Shown in pieces: positions 18,048 to 26,153 of a stretch of 64,000 bases of DNA (positions within the stretch are counted from its first letter, which is position 1; the number at the start of each line of letters is the position of its first letter). This DNA is from Pseudomonas yamanorum (GTDB lineage Bacteria; Pseudomonadota; Gammaproteobacteria; Pseudomonadales; Pseudomonadaceae). The stretch is from NCBI RefSeq assembly GCF_013386765.1, contig NZ_JACARE010000038.1:146750-210749 (forward strand), written 5' to 3'. Below the pieces are notes generated by a model, which saw only the letters and a list, made by a program, of their open reading frames with translations, was not told where the DNA came from and made no database searches. The translations under genes and the position numbers were made by a program.

Positions 18048-18926
18048 TCAGGTACGCGGTTGGCGGCGGATAAAGTCATCGGCGATTTCGTCGAACGTGA
18101 CGAAGCGCACGCCGGCATGGCTCTGGATATGTTCGATCAGCCGCTCAAGCATCAGCAGCACTTGCGGGCGGCCGGACACGTCGGGGTGGATGGTCATGGT
18201 GAACACTGCGTGTTCGTGCTCGCGGTAGACCCAGTCGAACTGGTCGCGCCACATTTCTTCCAGGTGACGCGGGTTGACGAAGCCGTGGCTGTTGGGGGCT
18301 TTCTTGATGAACATCATCGGCGGCAGGTCGTCGAGGTACCAGTTGGCCGGGATCTCCACCAGGTCGGTTTCTTCGCCGCGCACCAGGGGTTTCATCCAGG
18401 TGTCGGGGTGCTGGCTGTAGTCGATCTTGGTCCAGGTGTCGCCCTTGCGCACGTAGTACGGGTGGAAGTCGTTGTGCATCAGGCTGTGGTCGTACTTGAT
18501 GCCTTTTTTCAGCAGCAGTTCGTTGGTGACCTTGCTGAATTCCCACCATGGCGCGACGTAGCCGGTGGGGCGTTTGCCGGTGACCTGGGTGATCAGTTCG
18601 ATGGACTTGTCGAGGACGATTTCTTCCTGCTCGGCGGTCATCGCGATGGGGTTTTCGTGGCTGTAGCCGTGCACGCCGATTTCGTGGCCGGCGTCGGCCA
18701 CGGCCTTCATCTGCTCGGGAAAGGTTTCCATCGAGTGCCCGGGAATAAACCAGGTGGTGCGCAGGCCGTAGCGTTCGAACAGTTTCAACAGGCGCGGCGC
18801 ACCGATTTCACCGGCGAACAGGCCACGGGAAATGTCGTCCGGGGAGTCTTCGCCGCCATAGGAACCGAGCCAGCCGGCGACCGCGTCAACGTCGACGCCA
18901 AATGCACAGAGAATGTCTTTAGCCAT
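18048..18926 (-). CDS. Polysaccharide-deacetylase-fold hydrolase, cyclic imide hydrolase (imidase) candidate
   Basis: A 292-residue NodB-homology metal hydrolase without signal peptide, so cytosolic and not a cell-wall enzyme. Motifs are FGVDVDAVAGWLG (motif 1 with the variant DVD), HSMETFPEQMKAVADAGHEIGVHGYSHENP (motif 2, HGYSHE metal ligands), APWWEFS, and TMTIHPDVSGRPQVL. This is the PuuE/HpPgdA-like subgroup that acts on cyclic amides. From memory, the imidase of P. putida YZ-26 (cyclic imide hydrolase, about 293 residues) belongs here, which fits the length. An amidase gene starts the operon 11 bases upstream. I infer imide ring opening followed by half-amide hydrolysis. Confidence 0.75.
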   Translation of the reverse strand: MAKDILCAFGVDVDAVAGWLGSYGGEDSPDDISRGLFAGEIGAPRLLKLFERYGLRTTWFIPGHSMETFPEQMKAVADAGHEIGVHGYSHENPIAMTAEQEEIVLDKSIELITQVTGKRPTGYVAPWWEFSKVTNELLLKKGIKYDHSLMHNDFHPYYVRKGDTWTKIDYSQHPDTWMKPLVRGEETDLVEIPANWYLDDLPPMMFIKKAPNSHGFVNPRHLEEMWRDQFDWVYREHEHAVFTMTIHPDVSGRPQVLLMLERLIEHIQSHAGVRFVTFDEIADDFIRRQPRT

Positions 18927-18937
18927 GATGTGTCTCC

Positions 18938-20281
18938 TTAAAAAGTGAGGGCTGTTTCAACCGACAGGGCAGCCCGAAGCAGGCGCGCGTCTTCACCGCT
19001 GGGGGCGCTGAGCAGCAGGCCGGTAGGCAGGCCCAGGGCATCGCGGCCGCTGGGCAGGCTGACGCCAGGCATGTCCAGCAGGCTGCCGGGCATGGTCAGG
19101 CGCAGGGTGGCGAGGTTGGTGCTGACGAACAGTTGGTCGTCGGCTTCCAGTGGCGCCAGGGCCGGGGCCACGTGGGCCACGGTGGGGGTGATGAGGATCG
19201 CGCCGTCGAGCTCGTCCACAAGCTGCTGTTGCAGGCGGCGGCGGGCGTCGTACAGCGCCAGCAGTTGGCTGGCCGGCAGTGTGCGGGCGGCTTCAAGGCG
19301 ACGGCGTACCCGGGGGTCGAGCTGCTCGGCGTCGGGGCTGTCGAGCAGGGATTCGTGGAGTGCGAACGCTTCGAAAGAGCCGAGCCAGCCCTGGTGCTGG
19401 ATCAGGTCGAGGGTGGCCTGGAAGGTCTTTGAGGGGCGCACGTCAATCAGTGCGCCTGCGGCTTTTAATTGGTCGACACAACGCTGCAGGTTGTCGCGCA
19501 CCGCGGGCTCGACCCGGGCGTCTTGCAGCACACTCTGTTCAACCCAAAAACGCTGGCCATGGAGGCTGCGGGCCTGGCGTGGCTGGCGCTGGTCGCGACC
19601 ATTGAGCAGGTCATCGATGGCCAGTGCATCGCGCACGCTACGGGTCAGCGGGCCGAGGCTGTCGAGGGTATGGGCCAGCGGGAATACGCCGTCGCGGCTG
19701 TAGCGCCGGCAACTGCTGCGATAACCGACCACGCCATTCAACGCGGCGGGAATGCGGATGGAGCCGGCCGTGTCGGTGCCCATGGCGATGGGCACGATAC
19801 CGGCAGCCACGGCGACCGCCGAGCCCGAGGATGAGCCGCCGGGAATCCGTGGCTGATCGATACTGCTCGGGTTGTGCGGCGTGCCGAAATGCGGGTTCAG
19901 GCCGAGGCCCGAATACGCCAGCTCGCTGAGGTTGGTCTTGCCCACGCTGACCATGCCGGCGCGGCACAACAGGCCAACACTCGGCGCATCCAGCAACGCC
20001 GCCGGCGCGTTGCCGCGATAGGCGGCACCCGCCGTGGTGATGCTGCCGGCCACGTCGAACAAATCTTTCCAGGCCAGGGGCACGCCATCGAACACACTCA
20101 AAGGCTGACCGGCACGCCAACGGGCAGCGGACGCTTCGGCCTCACGCCGGGCGCGCTCGGCGGTCAGGCAGATGAATACGCAGGGAACCATGCTCGCTTG
20201 AACAAGGGCCTGCTCAAGGGCCTGCACCGGGTCGCTGCGACCGCTGGCGAAATCCTCGGCCAGTGAAGTGGCGTCTGACAT
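18938..20281 (-). CDS. Amidase-signature family hydrolase
   Basis: A 447-residue amidase. The Ser-cisSer-Lys triad is visible: the lysine in PLAWKDLFDVAG, and the glycine/serine block GGSSSGSAVAVAAGIVPIAMGTDTAGSIRIPAALNGVVGYR holding both serines. The family hydrolyses aliphatic or aromatic amides to acid and ammonia. It is the first gene of the leftward cluster, with two AT-rich operator-like repeats upstream and a divergent dual-HTH GntR regulator. Together with the imidase-like gene it could convert an imide through a half-amide to a dicarboxylate. The substrate is unknown; similar proteins include allophanate hydrolase and indoleacetamide hydrolase. Confidence 0.9.
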   Translation of the reverse strand: MSDATSLAEDFASGRSDPVQALEQALVQASMVPCVFICLTAERARREAEASAARWRAGQPLSVFDGVPLAWKDLFDVAGSITTAGAAYRGNAPAALLDAPSVGLLCRAGMVSVGKTNLSELAYSGLGLNPHFGTPHNPSSIDQPRIPGGSSSGSAVAVAAGIVPIAMGTDTAGSIRIPAALNGVVGYRSSCRRYSRDGVFPLAHTLDSLGPLTRSVRDALAIDDLLNGRDQRQPRQARSLHGQRFWVEQSVLQDARVEPAVRDNLQRCVDQLKAAGALIDVRPSKTFQATLDLIQHQGWLGSFEAFALHESLLDSPDAEQLDPRVRRRLEAARTLPASQLLALYDARRRLQQQLVDELDGAILITPTVAHVAPALAPLEADDQLFVSTNLATLRLTMPGSLLDMPGVSLPSGRDALGLPTGLLLSAPSGEDARLLRAALSVETALTF

Positions 20282-20301
20282 GGGAATGACCTTTTAAAAA
20301 C

Positions 20302-20325
20302 GTACATATTAATAAAATGTACATT
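20302..20325. promoter_or_regulatory. AT-rich operator candidate upstream of the amidase operon
   Basis: GTACAT and ATGTAC face each other across 9 bases (TATTAATA core), and the right half extends to the perfect palindrome AATGTACATT. It begins 20 bases before the amidase start, where a repressor would block transcription or translation. Confidence 0.5.
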
Positions 20326-20465
20326 TTACAAAGGCAGCTTTCGTGCCAGTCTTGTGGGAAGAGTGTTTGGCGGATCCGGCACTTTGGATCAGACCCACGG
20401 GATAGATAGGTTTTTAACATCAAAAGAAATAGCCGTTGATGCTTGGCGTTCGTCCACAATGAAAT

Positions 20466-20494
20466 AATGTATCTTTTATTAATAAGTACATTTT
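20466..20494. promoter_or_regulatory. Second copy of the AT-rich operator candidate
   Basis: ATGTAT and GTACAT lie in inverted orientation around a TATTAATA core, matching the site at 20302-20325. It is positioned on the GntR side of the divergent region, so both transcription units would be served. Confidence 0.45.
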
Positions 20495-20572
20495 GGTGCA
20501 GAAAAGTAACATTCACTCCCTGAAGGCCCCAAAAAAGTGCCACCGACGTGGCGCAGAGTGACAGGCGCAACT

Positions 20573-21607
20573 ATGAGAGAATCCCCGGCCACCGACCCGT
20601 TTGCTCCAGAGAACCCGATGAAAGCAGTGTCAGCCTCGGCTTCCCGTTACGCGATGATTCACCAGGTTTTGCGCGATGCCATTACCCACGGCACCGCCCG
20701 CCATGGCCTGGTGTTGCTGGAAGCGCCGCTGGCCGAGCTGTTCGGCACCAGTCGGGTACCGGTGCGCAAGGCCCTGAACCTGTTGCATGACGAAGGGCTG
20801 ATTTGCCGCTTCGATGGCCGGGGTTACCTGATCAATCCCGATGGCCTGGACATGGAGCCGCTACGCCTGCCCCTGAGCCACGCGCACCTGGGCCTCAACG
20901 GTGAGGATGAACTGGTAGACACCCGGCCGCTGGGGGAGCGCATCGTCGAGGAGATCGGCGCAGCACTGTCTACCTGCATCGCCTTCGGCCATTACCGCCT
21001 CGATGAACAGGCCGCCGCCGAGCACTACAACGTCAGCCGCGCGGTGGTGCGTGAAGCGCTGATGCGCCTGCGAGACCGTGGCCTGGTGGAAAAGGAACCC
21101 TATTCCCAATGGCTGGCCGGGCCACTGACCGCCCGGGAAGTCACCGAAGACTACGAACTGCGCGCCTGCCTCGAGCCCGAAGCCCTGCGCCAGAGCGCGC
21201 CGAACCTCGATCGCGACCTGCTGCAAGCCATGCTGCAACGGGTGCTCGATGCACAGGACAGCGCCCATTGCAGCCTGGAAGAGATCGAGCAGATCGAGGA
21301 AGACCTGCACCAGCACTGCCTCGCGGGCCTGCAAAACCGCAAGATCGCCGCGCTGATCCGCCAGGGGCAGAGCCCGATGATCATCAGCCGGATTTTCTAC
21401 CGGCTGCTGGGTATCGGCGCCGACCCGGCGATGCTGGCCGAGCACCGGCTGATCCTGGAGTTGCTGCTGCACGGCGCCTTCGACGCCGCCGCGCTGAACC
21501 TGCGCGAGCACCTGCAACGGGCCCGGCAGCGGATGTTGCAACGGTTGAAGGTGCTGTCGGTGCTGCCTGAGCAGCCTTTACCGGCCTACCTGCACAAACT
21601 CAGCTGA
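20573..21607 (+). CDS. GntR/FCD-family regulator with two winged-helix domains
   Basis: A 344-residue regulator of unusual design. Residues about 22-80 form one GntR-type winged helix (MIHQVLRDAITHGTARHG, LAELFGTSRVPVRKALNLLHDEGLI). Residues about 120-185 form a second (ERIVEEIGAALSTCIAFGHYRLDEQAAAEHYNVSRAVVREALMRLRDRGLV). An FCD-like all-helical ligand domain follows (ELRACLEPEALR, DLHQHCLAGLQN, EHRLILELLLHGAFDAA). Ordinary FadR/VanR members have one winged helix and 230-250 residues. It is divergent from the amidase operon and probably controls it. Alternative starts are GTG 20537 and ATG 20618. Confidence 0.85.
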   Translation: MRESPATDPFAPENPMKAVSASASRYAMIHQVLRDAITHGTARHGLVLLEAPLAELFGTSRVPVRKALNLLHDEGLICRFDGRGYLINPDGLDMEPLRLPLSHAHLGLNGEDELVDTRPLGERIVEEIGAALSTCIAFGHYRLDEQAAAEHYNVSRAVVREALMRLRDRGLVEKEPYSQWLAGPLTAREVTEDYELRACLEPEALRQSAPNLDRDLLQAMLQRVLDAQDSAHCSLEEIEQIEEDLHQHCLAGLQNRKIAALIRQGQSPMIISRIFYRLLGIGADPAMLAEHRLILELLLHGAFDAAALNLREHLQRARQRMLQRLKVLSVLPEQPLPAYLHKLS

Positions 21608-21641
21608 ATTCATGCAATTTGTTGCTAACTACCCTCGCCCA

Positions 21642-21670
21642 TTGAAACCACTGCCGACCCGCCCCATCTA
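21642..21670 (+). promoter_or_regulatory. Heat-shock (RpoH-type) promoter candidate for lon
   Basis: TTGAAA (21642-21647) and CCCCATCTA (21662-21670) are separated by 14 bases, a close match to the sigma-32 consensus CTTGAAA / CCCCATnT. Transcription would start near 21676. Confidence 0.55.
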
Positions 21671-21694
21671 ACCTGCATACTTCCTTATGCAGGT
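21671..21694. promoter_or_regulatory. Perfect 9-bp inverted repeat over the predicted +1 and ribosome site of lon
   Basis: ACCTGCATA (21671-21679) and TATGCAGGT (21686-21694) surround a 6-base spacer and end 5 bases before the ATG. The right arm holds the AGGT ribosome-binding bases. It can be a repressor operator, or an RNA hairpin hiding the ribosome site if transcription begins further upstream. Confidence 0.55.
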
Positions 21695-21699
21695 GCCCC

Positions 21700-24120
21700 A
21701 TGAGCGACCAGCAAGAATTCCCGGACATCGACCTCGACGACTACGCCGATCCGGAAAACGCTGAACACACTTCCGCCAACACAGGCTTGGCGCTGCCGGG
21801 GCAAAACCTGCCCGACAAGGTCTACATCATCCCGATCCACAATCGGCCGTTCTTCCCGGCGCAGGTGTTGCCGGTAATCGTCAATGAAGAGCCGTGGGCC
21901 GAAACCCTGGAACTGGTGAGCAAATCCGAGCACCACTCCCTTGCCCTGTTCTTCATGGAAACCCCGCCTGAAGACCCGCGCCATTTCGACACCTCCAGCC
22001 TGCCGCTGTACGGCACCCTGGTGAAGGTGCACCACGCCAGCCGTGAAAACGGCAAACTGCAATTCGTCGCCCAGGGCCTGACCCGCGTGCGGATCAAGAC
22101 CTGGCTCAAGCACCACCGCCCACCGTACCTGGTGGAAGTCGAATACCCGCACCAGCCGACCCAGCCGACCGACGAGGTCAAGGCCTACGGCATGGCGCTG
22201 ATCAATGCGATCAAGGAACTGCTGCCGCTCAACCCGCTGTACAGCGAAGAGCTGAAGAACTACCTCAACCGCTTCAGCCCCAACGACCCGTCGCCGCTGA
22301 CCGACTTCGCCGCCGCCCTCACCTCGGCCACCGGCACCGAGCTGCAGCAAGTGCTCGACTGTGTACCCATGCTCAAGCGCATGGAAAAAGTCCTGCCGAT
22401 GCTGCGCAAGGAAGTCGAAGTCGCGCGCCTGCAAAAAGAAATCTCCGCCGAAGTGAACCGCAAGATCGGCGAGCACCAGCGCGAGTTCTTCCTCAAGGAA
22501 CAGCTCAAGGTCATCCAGCAAGAGCTGGGGCTGACCAAGGACGATCGCAGCGCCGACGTCGAACAGTTCGAACAACGCCTGGTGGACAAGGTACTGCCGA
22601 CCCAGGCGCAGAAACGCATCACCGAAGAAATGAACAAGCTGTCGATCCTGGAAACCGGTTCGCCGGAGTACGCGGTCACCCGCAACTACCTGGACTGGGC
22701 CACCTCGGTGCCATGGGGCGTGTATGGCGAGGACAAACTCGACCTCAAGCACGCCCGCAAAGTGCTCGACAAACACCACGCCGGCCTGGACGACATCAAG
22801 AGCCGCATCCTCGAATTCCTCGCAGTGGGCGCCTATAAAGGCGAAGTCGCCGGCTCCATCGTGTTGCTGGTAGGCCCGCCGGGCGTGGGCAAGACCAGCG
22901 TGGGCAAGTCGATCGCCGAATCCCTCGGCCGGCCGTTCTACCGCTTCAGTGTCGGCGGCATGCGCGACGAGGCCGAGATCAAGGGCCATCGCCGCACCTA
23001 CATCGGCGCCATGCCGGGCAAGCTGGTACAAGCGCTTAAAGATGTGGAAGTGATGAACCCGGTGATCATGCTCGACGAGATCGACAAGATGGGCCAGAGC
23101 TACCAGGGCGACCCGGCCTCGGCCCTGCTCGAAACCCTGGACCCGGAACAGAACGTCGAATTCCTCGACCACTACCTGGACCTGCGCCTGGACCTGTCCA
23201 AAGTGCTGTTCGTGTGCACCGCCAACACCCTGGATTCAATCCCCGGCCCGCTGCTGGACCGGATGGAAGTGATTCGCCTGTCGGGCTATATCACCGAAGA
23301 AAAAGTCGCGATTGCCAAGCGCCACCTGTGGCCCAAGCAGTTGGAAAAAGCCGGTGTGTCGAAAAACAGCCTGTCTATCAGCGACGGTGCCCTGCGCGCC
23401 CTGATCGATGGCTACGCCCGGGAAGCCGGTGTGCGCCAGCTGGAAAAACAGCTGGGCAAACTGGTGCGCAAGGCGGTGGTCAAGCTGCTGGATGAGCCGG
23501 ACTCGGTGATCAAGATCGGCAACAAGGACCTGGAAGCTTCACTGGGCATGCCGGTGTTCCGTAACGAGCAGGTACTGTCGGGCACCGGTGTGATCACCGG
23601 CCTTGCCTGGACCAGCATGGGCGGCGCGACCTTGCCGATCGAGGCGACGCGCATTCACACGCTCAACCGTGGCTTCAAGCTCACCGGGCAATTGGGTGAT
23701 GTGATGAAGGAATCGGCCGAGATTGCCTACAGCTACATCAGCTCGAATCTGAAATCGTTTGGCGGTGACCCGAAATTCTTCGACGAAGCCTTCGTGCACC
23801 TGCACGTGCCGGAAGGCGCCACACCCAAAGACGGCCCGAGCGCCGGGGTGACCATGGCCAGTGCATTGCTGTCGCTGGCGCGCAACCAGCCGCCGAAAAA
23901 AGGCGTGGCCATGACCGGTGAACTGACGTTGACCGGGCATGTGCTGCCGATTGGCGGGGTGCGCGAGAAAGTGATTGCGGCGCGGCGCCAGAAGATTCAC
24001 GAGCTGATTTTGCCGGAGCCTAATCGCGGGAGTTTTGAGGAATTGCCGGAGTACCTGAAGGAAGGCATGACGGTGCACTTTGCCAAACGCTTTGCGGATG
24101 TGGCGAAGGTGTTGTTCTGA
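21700..24120 (+). CDS. lon: ATP-dependent Lon protease, second (AsrA-like) type
   Basis: An 806-residue Lon (endopeptidase La) that degrades misfolded and regulatory proteins. An N-terminal substrate-binding domain (VYIIPIHNRPFFPAQVLPVIV) and coiled coil (QKEISAEVNRKIGEHQREFFLKEQ) are followed by an AAA+ module with Walker A GPPGVGKTS near residue 392 and a protease domain with the Ser-Lys dyad (PKDGPSAGV, Ser about 714; GGVREKV, Lys about 757). An acidic N-terminal extension and the neighbours icp and lysoplasmalogenase match the P. aeruginosa PA0779-PA0777 order, where this Lon paralogue is the stress-responsive AsrA. The main housekeeping lon next to clpX would be elsewhere. Confidence 0.95.
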   Translation: MSDQQEFPDIDLDDYADPENAEHTSANTGLALPGQNLPDKVYIIPIHNRPFFPAQVLPVIVNEEPWAETLELVSKSEHHSLALFFMETPPEDPRHFDTSSLPLYGTLVKVHHASRENGKLQFVAQGLTRVRIKTWLKHHRPPYLVEVEYPHQPTQPTDEVKAYGMALINAIKELLPLNPLYSEELKNYLNRFSPNDPSPLTDFAAALTSATGTELQQVLDCVPMLKRMEKVLPMLRKEVEVARLQKEISAEVNRKIGEHQREFFLKEQLKVIQQELGLTKDDRSADVEQFEQRLVDKVLPTQAQKRITEEMNKLSILETGSPEYAVTRNYLDWATSVPWGVYGEDKLDLKHARKVLDKHHAGLDDIKSRILEFLAVGAYKGEVAGSIVLLVGPPGVGKTSVGKSIAESLGRPFYRFSVGGMRDEAEIKGHRRTYIGAMPGKLVQALKDVEVMNPVIMLDEIDKMGQSYQGDPASALLETLDPEQNVEFLDHYLDLRLDLSKVLFVCTANTLDSIPGPLLDRMEVIRLSGYITEEKVAIAKRHLWPKQLEKAGVSKNSLSISDGALRALIDGYAREAGVRQLEKQLGKLVRKAVVKLLDEPDSVIKIGNKDLEASLGMPVFRNEQVLSGTGVITGLAWTSMGGATLPIEATRIHTLNRGFKLTGQLGDVMKESAEIAYSYISSNLKSFGGDPKFFDEAFVHLHVPEGATPKDGPSAGVTMASALLSLARNQPPKKGVAMTGELTLTGHVLPIGGVREKVIAARRQKIHELILPEPNRGSFEELPEYLKEGMTVHFAKRFADVAKVLF

Positions 24121-24139
24121 TAATTATGTAGTGCCTGAG

Positions 24140-24239
24140 CTGGCGCCATAGCGGGCAAGCCCGGCTCCCACAGGGATCGGTGTTGTTAATGACAACGCGG
24201 TCAAATGTGGGAGCGGGCTTGCCCGCGATAGCGCCAGCC
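24140..24239. repeat. REPIN-like inverted repeat, GTGGGAGCGGG variant
   Basis: Arms at 24140-24172 and 24207-24239 (GTGGGAGCGGGCTTGCCC and complement, extended by GCGCCAGC) flank a 34-base spacer. It lies between lon and icp. Confidence 0.9.
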
Positions 24240-24322
24240 CTATCAACACAACTTCCTCGCTTGTCACACCTTGTCTCATCTTCGGTTATGCTCGCCCTTC
24301 GTCGCCAAACAACGGAGCCCCC

Positions 24323-24715
24323 ATGACCGCTGCCCGCCTGCTTCTCCCCCTGAGCCTTTGCCTGCTCGCCGCCTGTGCCAGTGCGCCGAAGCAAAACGTC
24401 ACCGTGGAAAAACAGAGCGCTTGCCCGCTGCAACTCAAGACCGGGCAAAACCTGATCCTGACCCTGCCCAGCAACCCCACCACCGGTTACCGCTGGGCCA
24501 TCCAGGACTCGGCCGGCGGCGTGCTGCGCAGCCTGAGCCCCGAGGTCTACAGCAACACCGAAGACACCGGCGTGATCGGCAGTGGCGGTCAATCCACCTG
24601 GCGCTTCCAGGCCTTCAATGCGGGCCAGGGCCGTTTGCGCCTCACCTCACAACAGCCCTGGGAGCCGGAAGCTGAACCGGCCGAAACCTTCGACTGCGCC
24701 ATTACGGTGAACTGA
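24323..24715 (+). CDS. icp: Chagasin-family cysteine protease inhibitor, lipoprotein
   Basis: A 130-residue lipoprotein. Its signal peptide has the lipobox LLAAC (Cys 18 lipidated). The mature part has the three inhibitory loops of the chagasin/I42 family: NPTTGYRW, the glycine-rich GVIGSGGQSTWRF, and the QPWE loop in place of RPWE. Such proteins block papain-like cysteine proteases; in pseudomonads the physiological target is not settled. It lies downstream of lon and 1 base before the lysoplasmalogenase start, and is probably co-transcribed with the latter. Confidence 0.88.
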   Translation: MTAARLLLPLSLCLLAACASAPKQNVTVEKQSACPLQLKTGQNLILTLPSNPTTGYRWAIQDSAGGVLRSLSPEVYSNTEDTGVIGSGGQSTWRFQAFNAGQGRLRLTSQQPWEPEAEPAETFDCAITVN

Positions 24716-24716
24716 T

Positions 24717-25373
24717 ATGCCATGGATGATCCTTGCGTTGATGGGGGCGGTAACCTTTATCTACGGCCTGAGCACCCACGCCACCCTGCTCTGCCTGTTG
24801 GTAAAGCCGTTGCCGGTGCTGGCGCTGTTGGGCTGGCTGCATGATGCGCCGCCCACCGACTATCGACGCTGGATCAGCCTGGGGCTGATTTTTTCCCTGG
24901 TGGGCGATGTGCTGCTGGCCTGGCCCGGCGATTTGTTCATCTTCGGCCTGGGTGCGTTTTTATTCGCGCACCTGGCATACCTGAAAGCCTACTTGAGCGA
25001 CTGCCGTCGCCCGGCGATCTTGCCGCTGGTATTGGCGCTGGTAGTGGGCGCGATCTTGCTGAGCATTCTGATTTCCCACGGCCTGGGCCCGTTGCTGGTG
25101 CCGGTGGTGGTTTACGCACTGGTGATCAGCGCGATGCTCTGGCGCGCGCTGGCGCGATTGGGCAGCGATGTGCCCAAGCGCTCGGCGTACCTGGCGGCGG
25201 CAGGTGCGGCGTCGTTCGTGTTTTCCGACACGCTGATCGGCATCAATCGGTTTGTGGTGGCGTTTGAGGCCGCGCCGTATTTACTGATCGTCAGCTATTG
25301 GCTGGGGCAGTGGGGCATTACCGCGTCGGCGTTCCATCAGACAACCCGCGCATCCGAGGAGCAAGTTGGCTAA
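24717..25373 (+). CDS. YhhN-family lysoplasmalogenase-like membrane protein
   Basis: A 218-residue integral membrane protein with about eight hydrophobic segments (LLCLLVKPLPVLALLGWL, GLIFSLVGDVLLAWPGDLFIFGLGAFLFAHLAYLKAYL, AASFVFSDTLIGINRF). The conserved polar pair GDVLL and SDTLIGIN within helices is typical of the TMEM86/YhhN family, which cleaves vinyl-ether lysolipids in animals; the bacterial substrate is uncertain. It starts 1 base after the icp stop. Confidence 0.83.
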   Translation: MPWMILALMGAVTFIYGLSTHATLLCLLVKPLPVLALLGWLHDAPPTDYRRWISLGLIFSLVGDVLLAWPGDLFIFGLGAFLFAHLAYLKAYLSDCRRPAILPLVLALVVGAILLSILISHGLGPLLVPVVVYALVISAMLWRALARLGSDVPKRSAYLAAAGAASFVFSDTLIGINRFVVAFEAAPYLLIVSYWLGQWGITASAFHQTTRASEEQVG

Positions 25374-25409
25374 AATGCCGGGCTTTCCCCCTTCGTCGCC
25401 GGAACAGCC

Positions 25410-26153
25410 GTGAGCAAAGAACCCGATCGCCTATTCGCCCAGCCCCTGCCCCAGGTGCCGGACTTCGCCTTCAACGAAGACGTGGTGCGGGTTTTCCCGG
25501 ACATGATCAAGCGCTCGGTGCCCGGTTACCCGACCATCGTCGAAAACCTCGGCGTGCTCGCGGCGCAGTTTGCCCAACCCAATAGCGTGCTCTACGACCT
25601 CGGCTCGTCCCTCGGCGCCGTGACCCAGGCCCTGCGCCGTCACGTGCGCACCGACGGCTGCCGGGTAATCGCTGTGGATAACTCGGCGGCGATGGTCGAG
25701 CGTTGCCGCGAATACCTCAACGGCCAGGACTCGATGTTCCAGGAGTTGCTGCCGGTGGAAGTGATCGAGGGCGATATCCTCGCGCTGCAATTCCAGCCGG
25801 CTTCGGTGGTGGCGCTGAACTTCACCCTGCAATTTATCGCACCCGAACAGCGCCTGGCCTTACTCTCGCGCATTCGCCAGGCGCTGCTGCCGGGCGGCGC
25901 GTTGATCCTTTCGGAAAAGCTGCGCTTCAATGATTCGCAAGAACACGCACTGCTCACCGATTTGCACATCGCCTTCAAGCGCGCCAACGGCTACAGCGAA
26001 CTGGAAATCGCCCAGAAACGCAGCGCCATCGAAAATGTCATGAAGCCCGACAGCCTCGAAGAACACCGCGAACGCCTGCTGGCGGCCGGGTTCTCGAAAG
26101 TCGTGCCGTGGTTCCAGTGTCTTAACTTTGCCTCGTTGATTGCCTTGCCATGA
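25410..26153 (+). CDS. cmoA: Carboxy-S-adenosylmethionine synthase CmoA
   Basis: A 247-residue methyltransferase-fold enzyme that turns SAM and prephenate into carboxy-SAM for tRNA wobble uridine modification. Landmarks are FNEDVVRVFPDMIKRSVPGYPTIVENLG, the SAM loop LYDLGSSLGA, and TLQFIAPEQR. Translation starts at a GTG (25410). The last 4 bases overlap the cmoB start, so the pair is translationally coupled. Confidence 0.96.
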   Translation: MSKEPDRLFAQPLPQVPDFAFNEDVVRVFPDMIKRSVPGYPTIVENLGVLAAQFAQPNSVLYDLGSSLGAVTQALRRHVRTDGCRVIAVDNSAAMVERCREYLNGQDSMFQELLPVEVIEGDILALQFQPASVVALNFTLQFIAPEQRLALLSRIRQALLPGGALILSEKLRFNDSQEHALLTDLHIAFKRANGYSELEIAQKRSAIENVMKPDSLEEHRERLLAAGFSKVVPWFQCLNFASLIALP

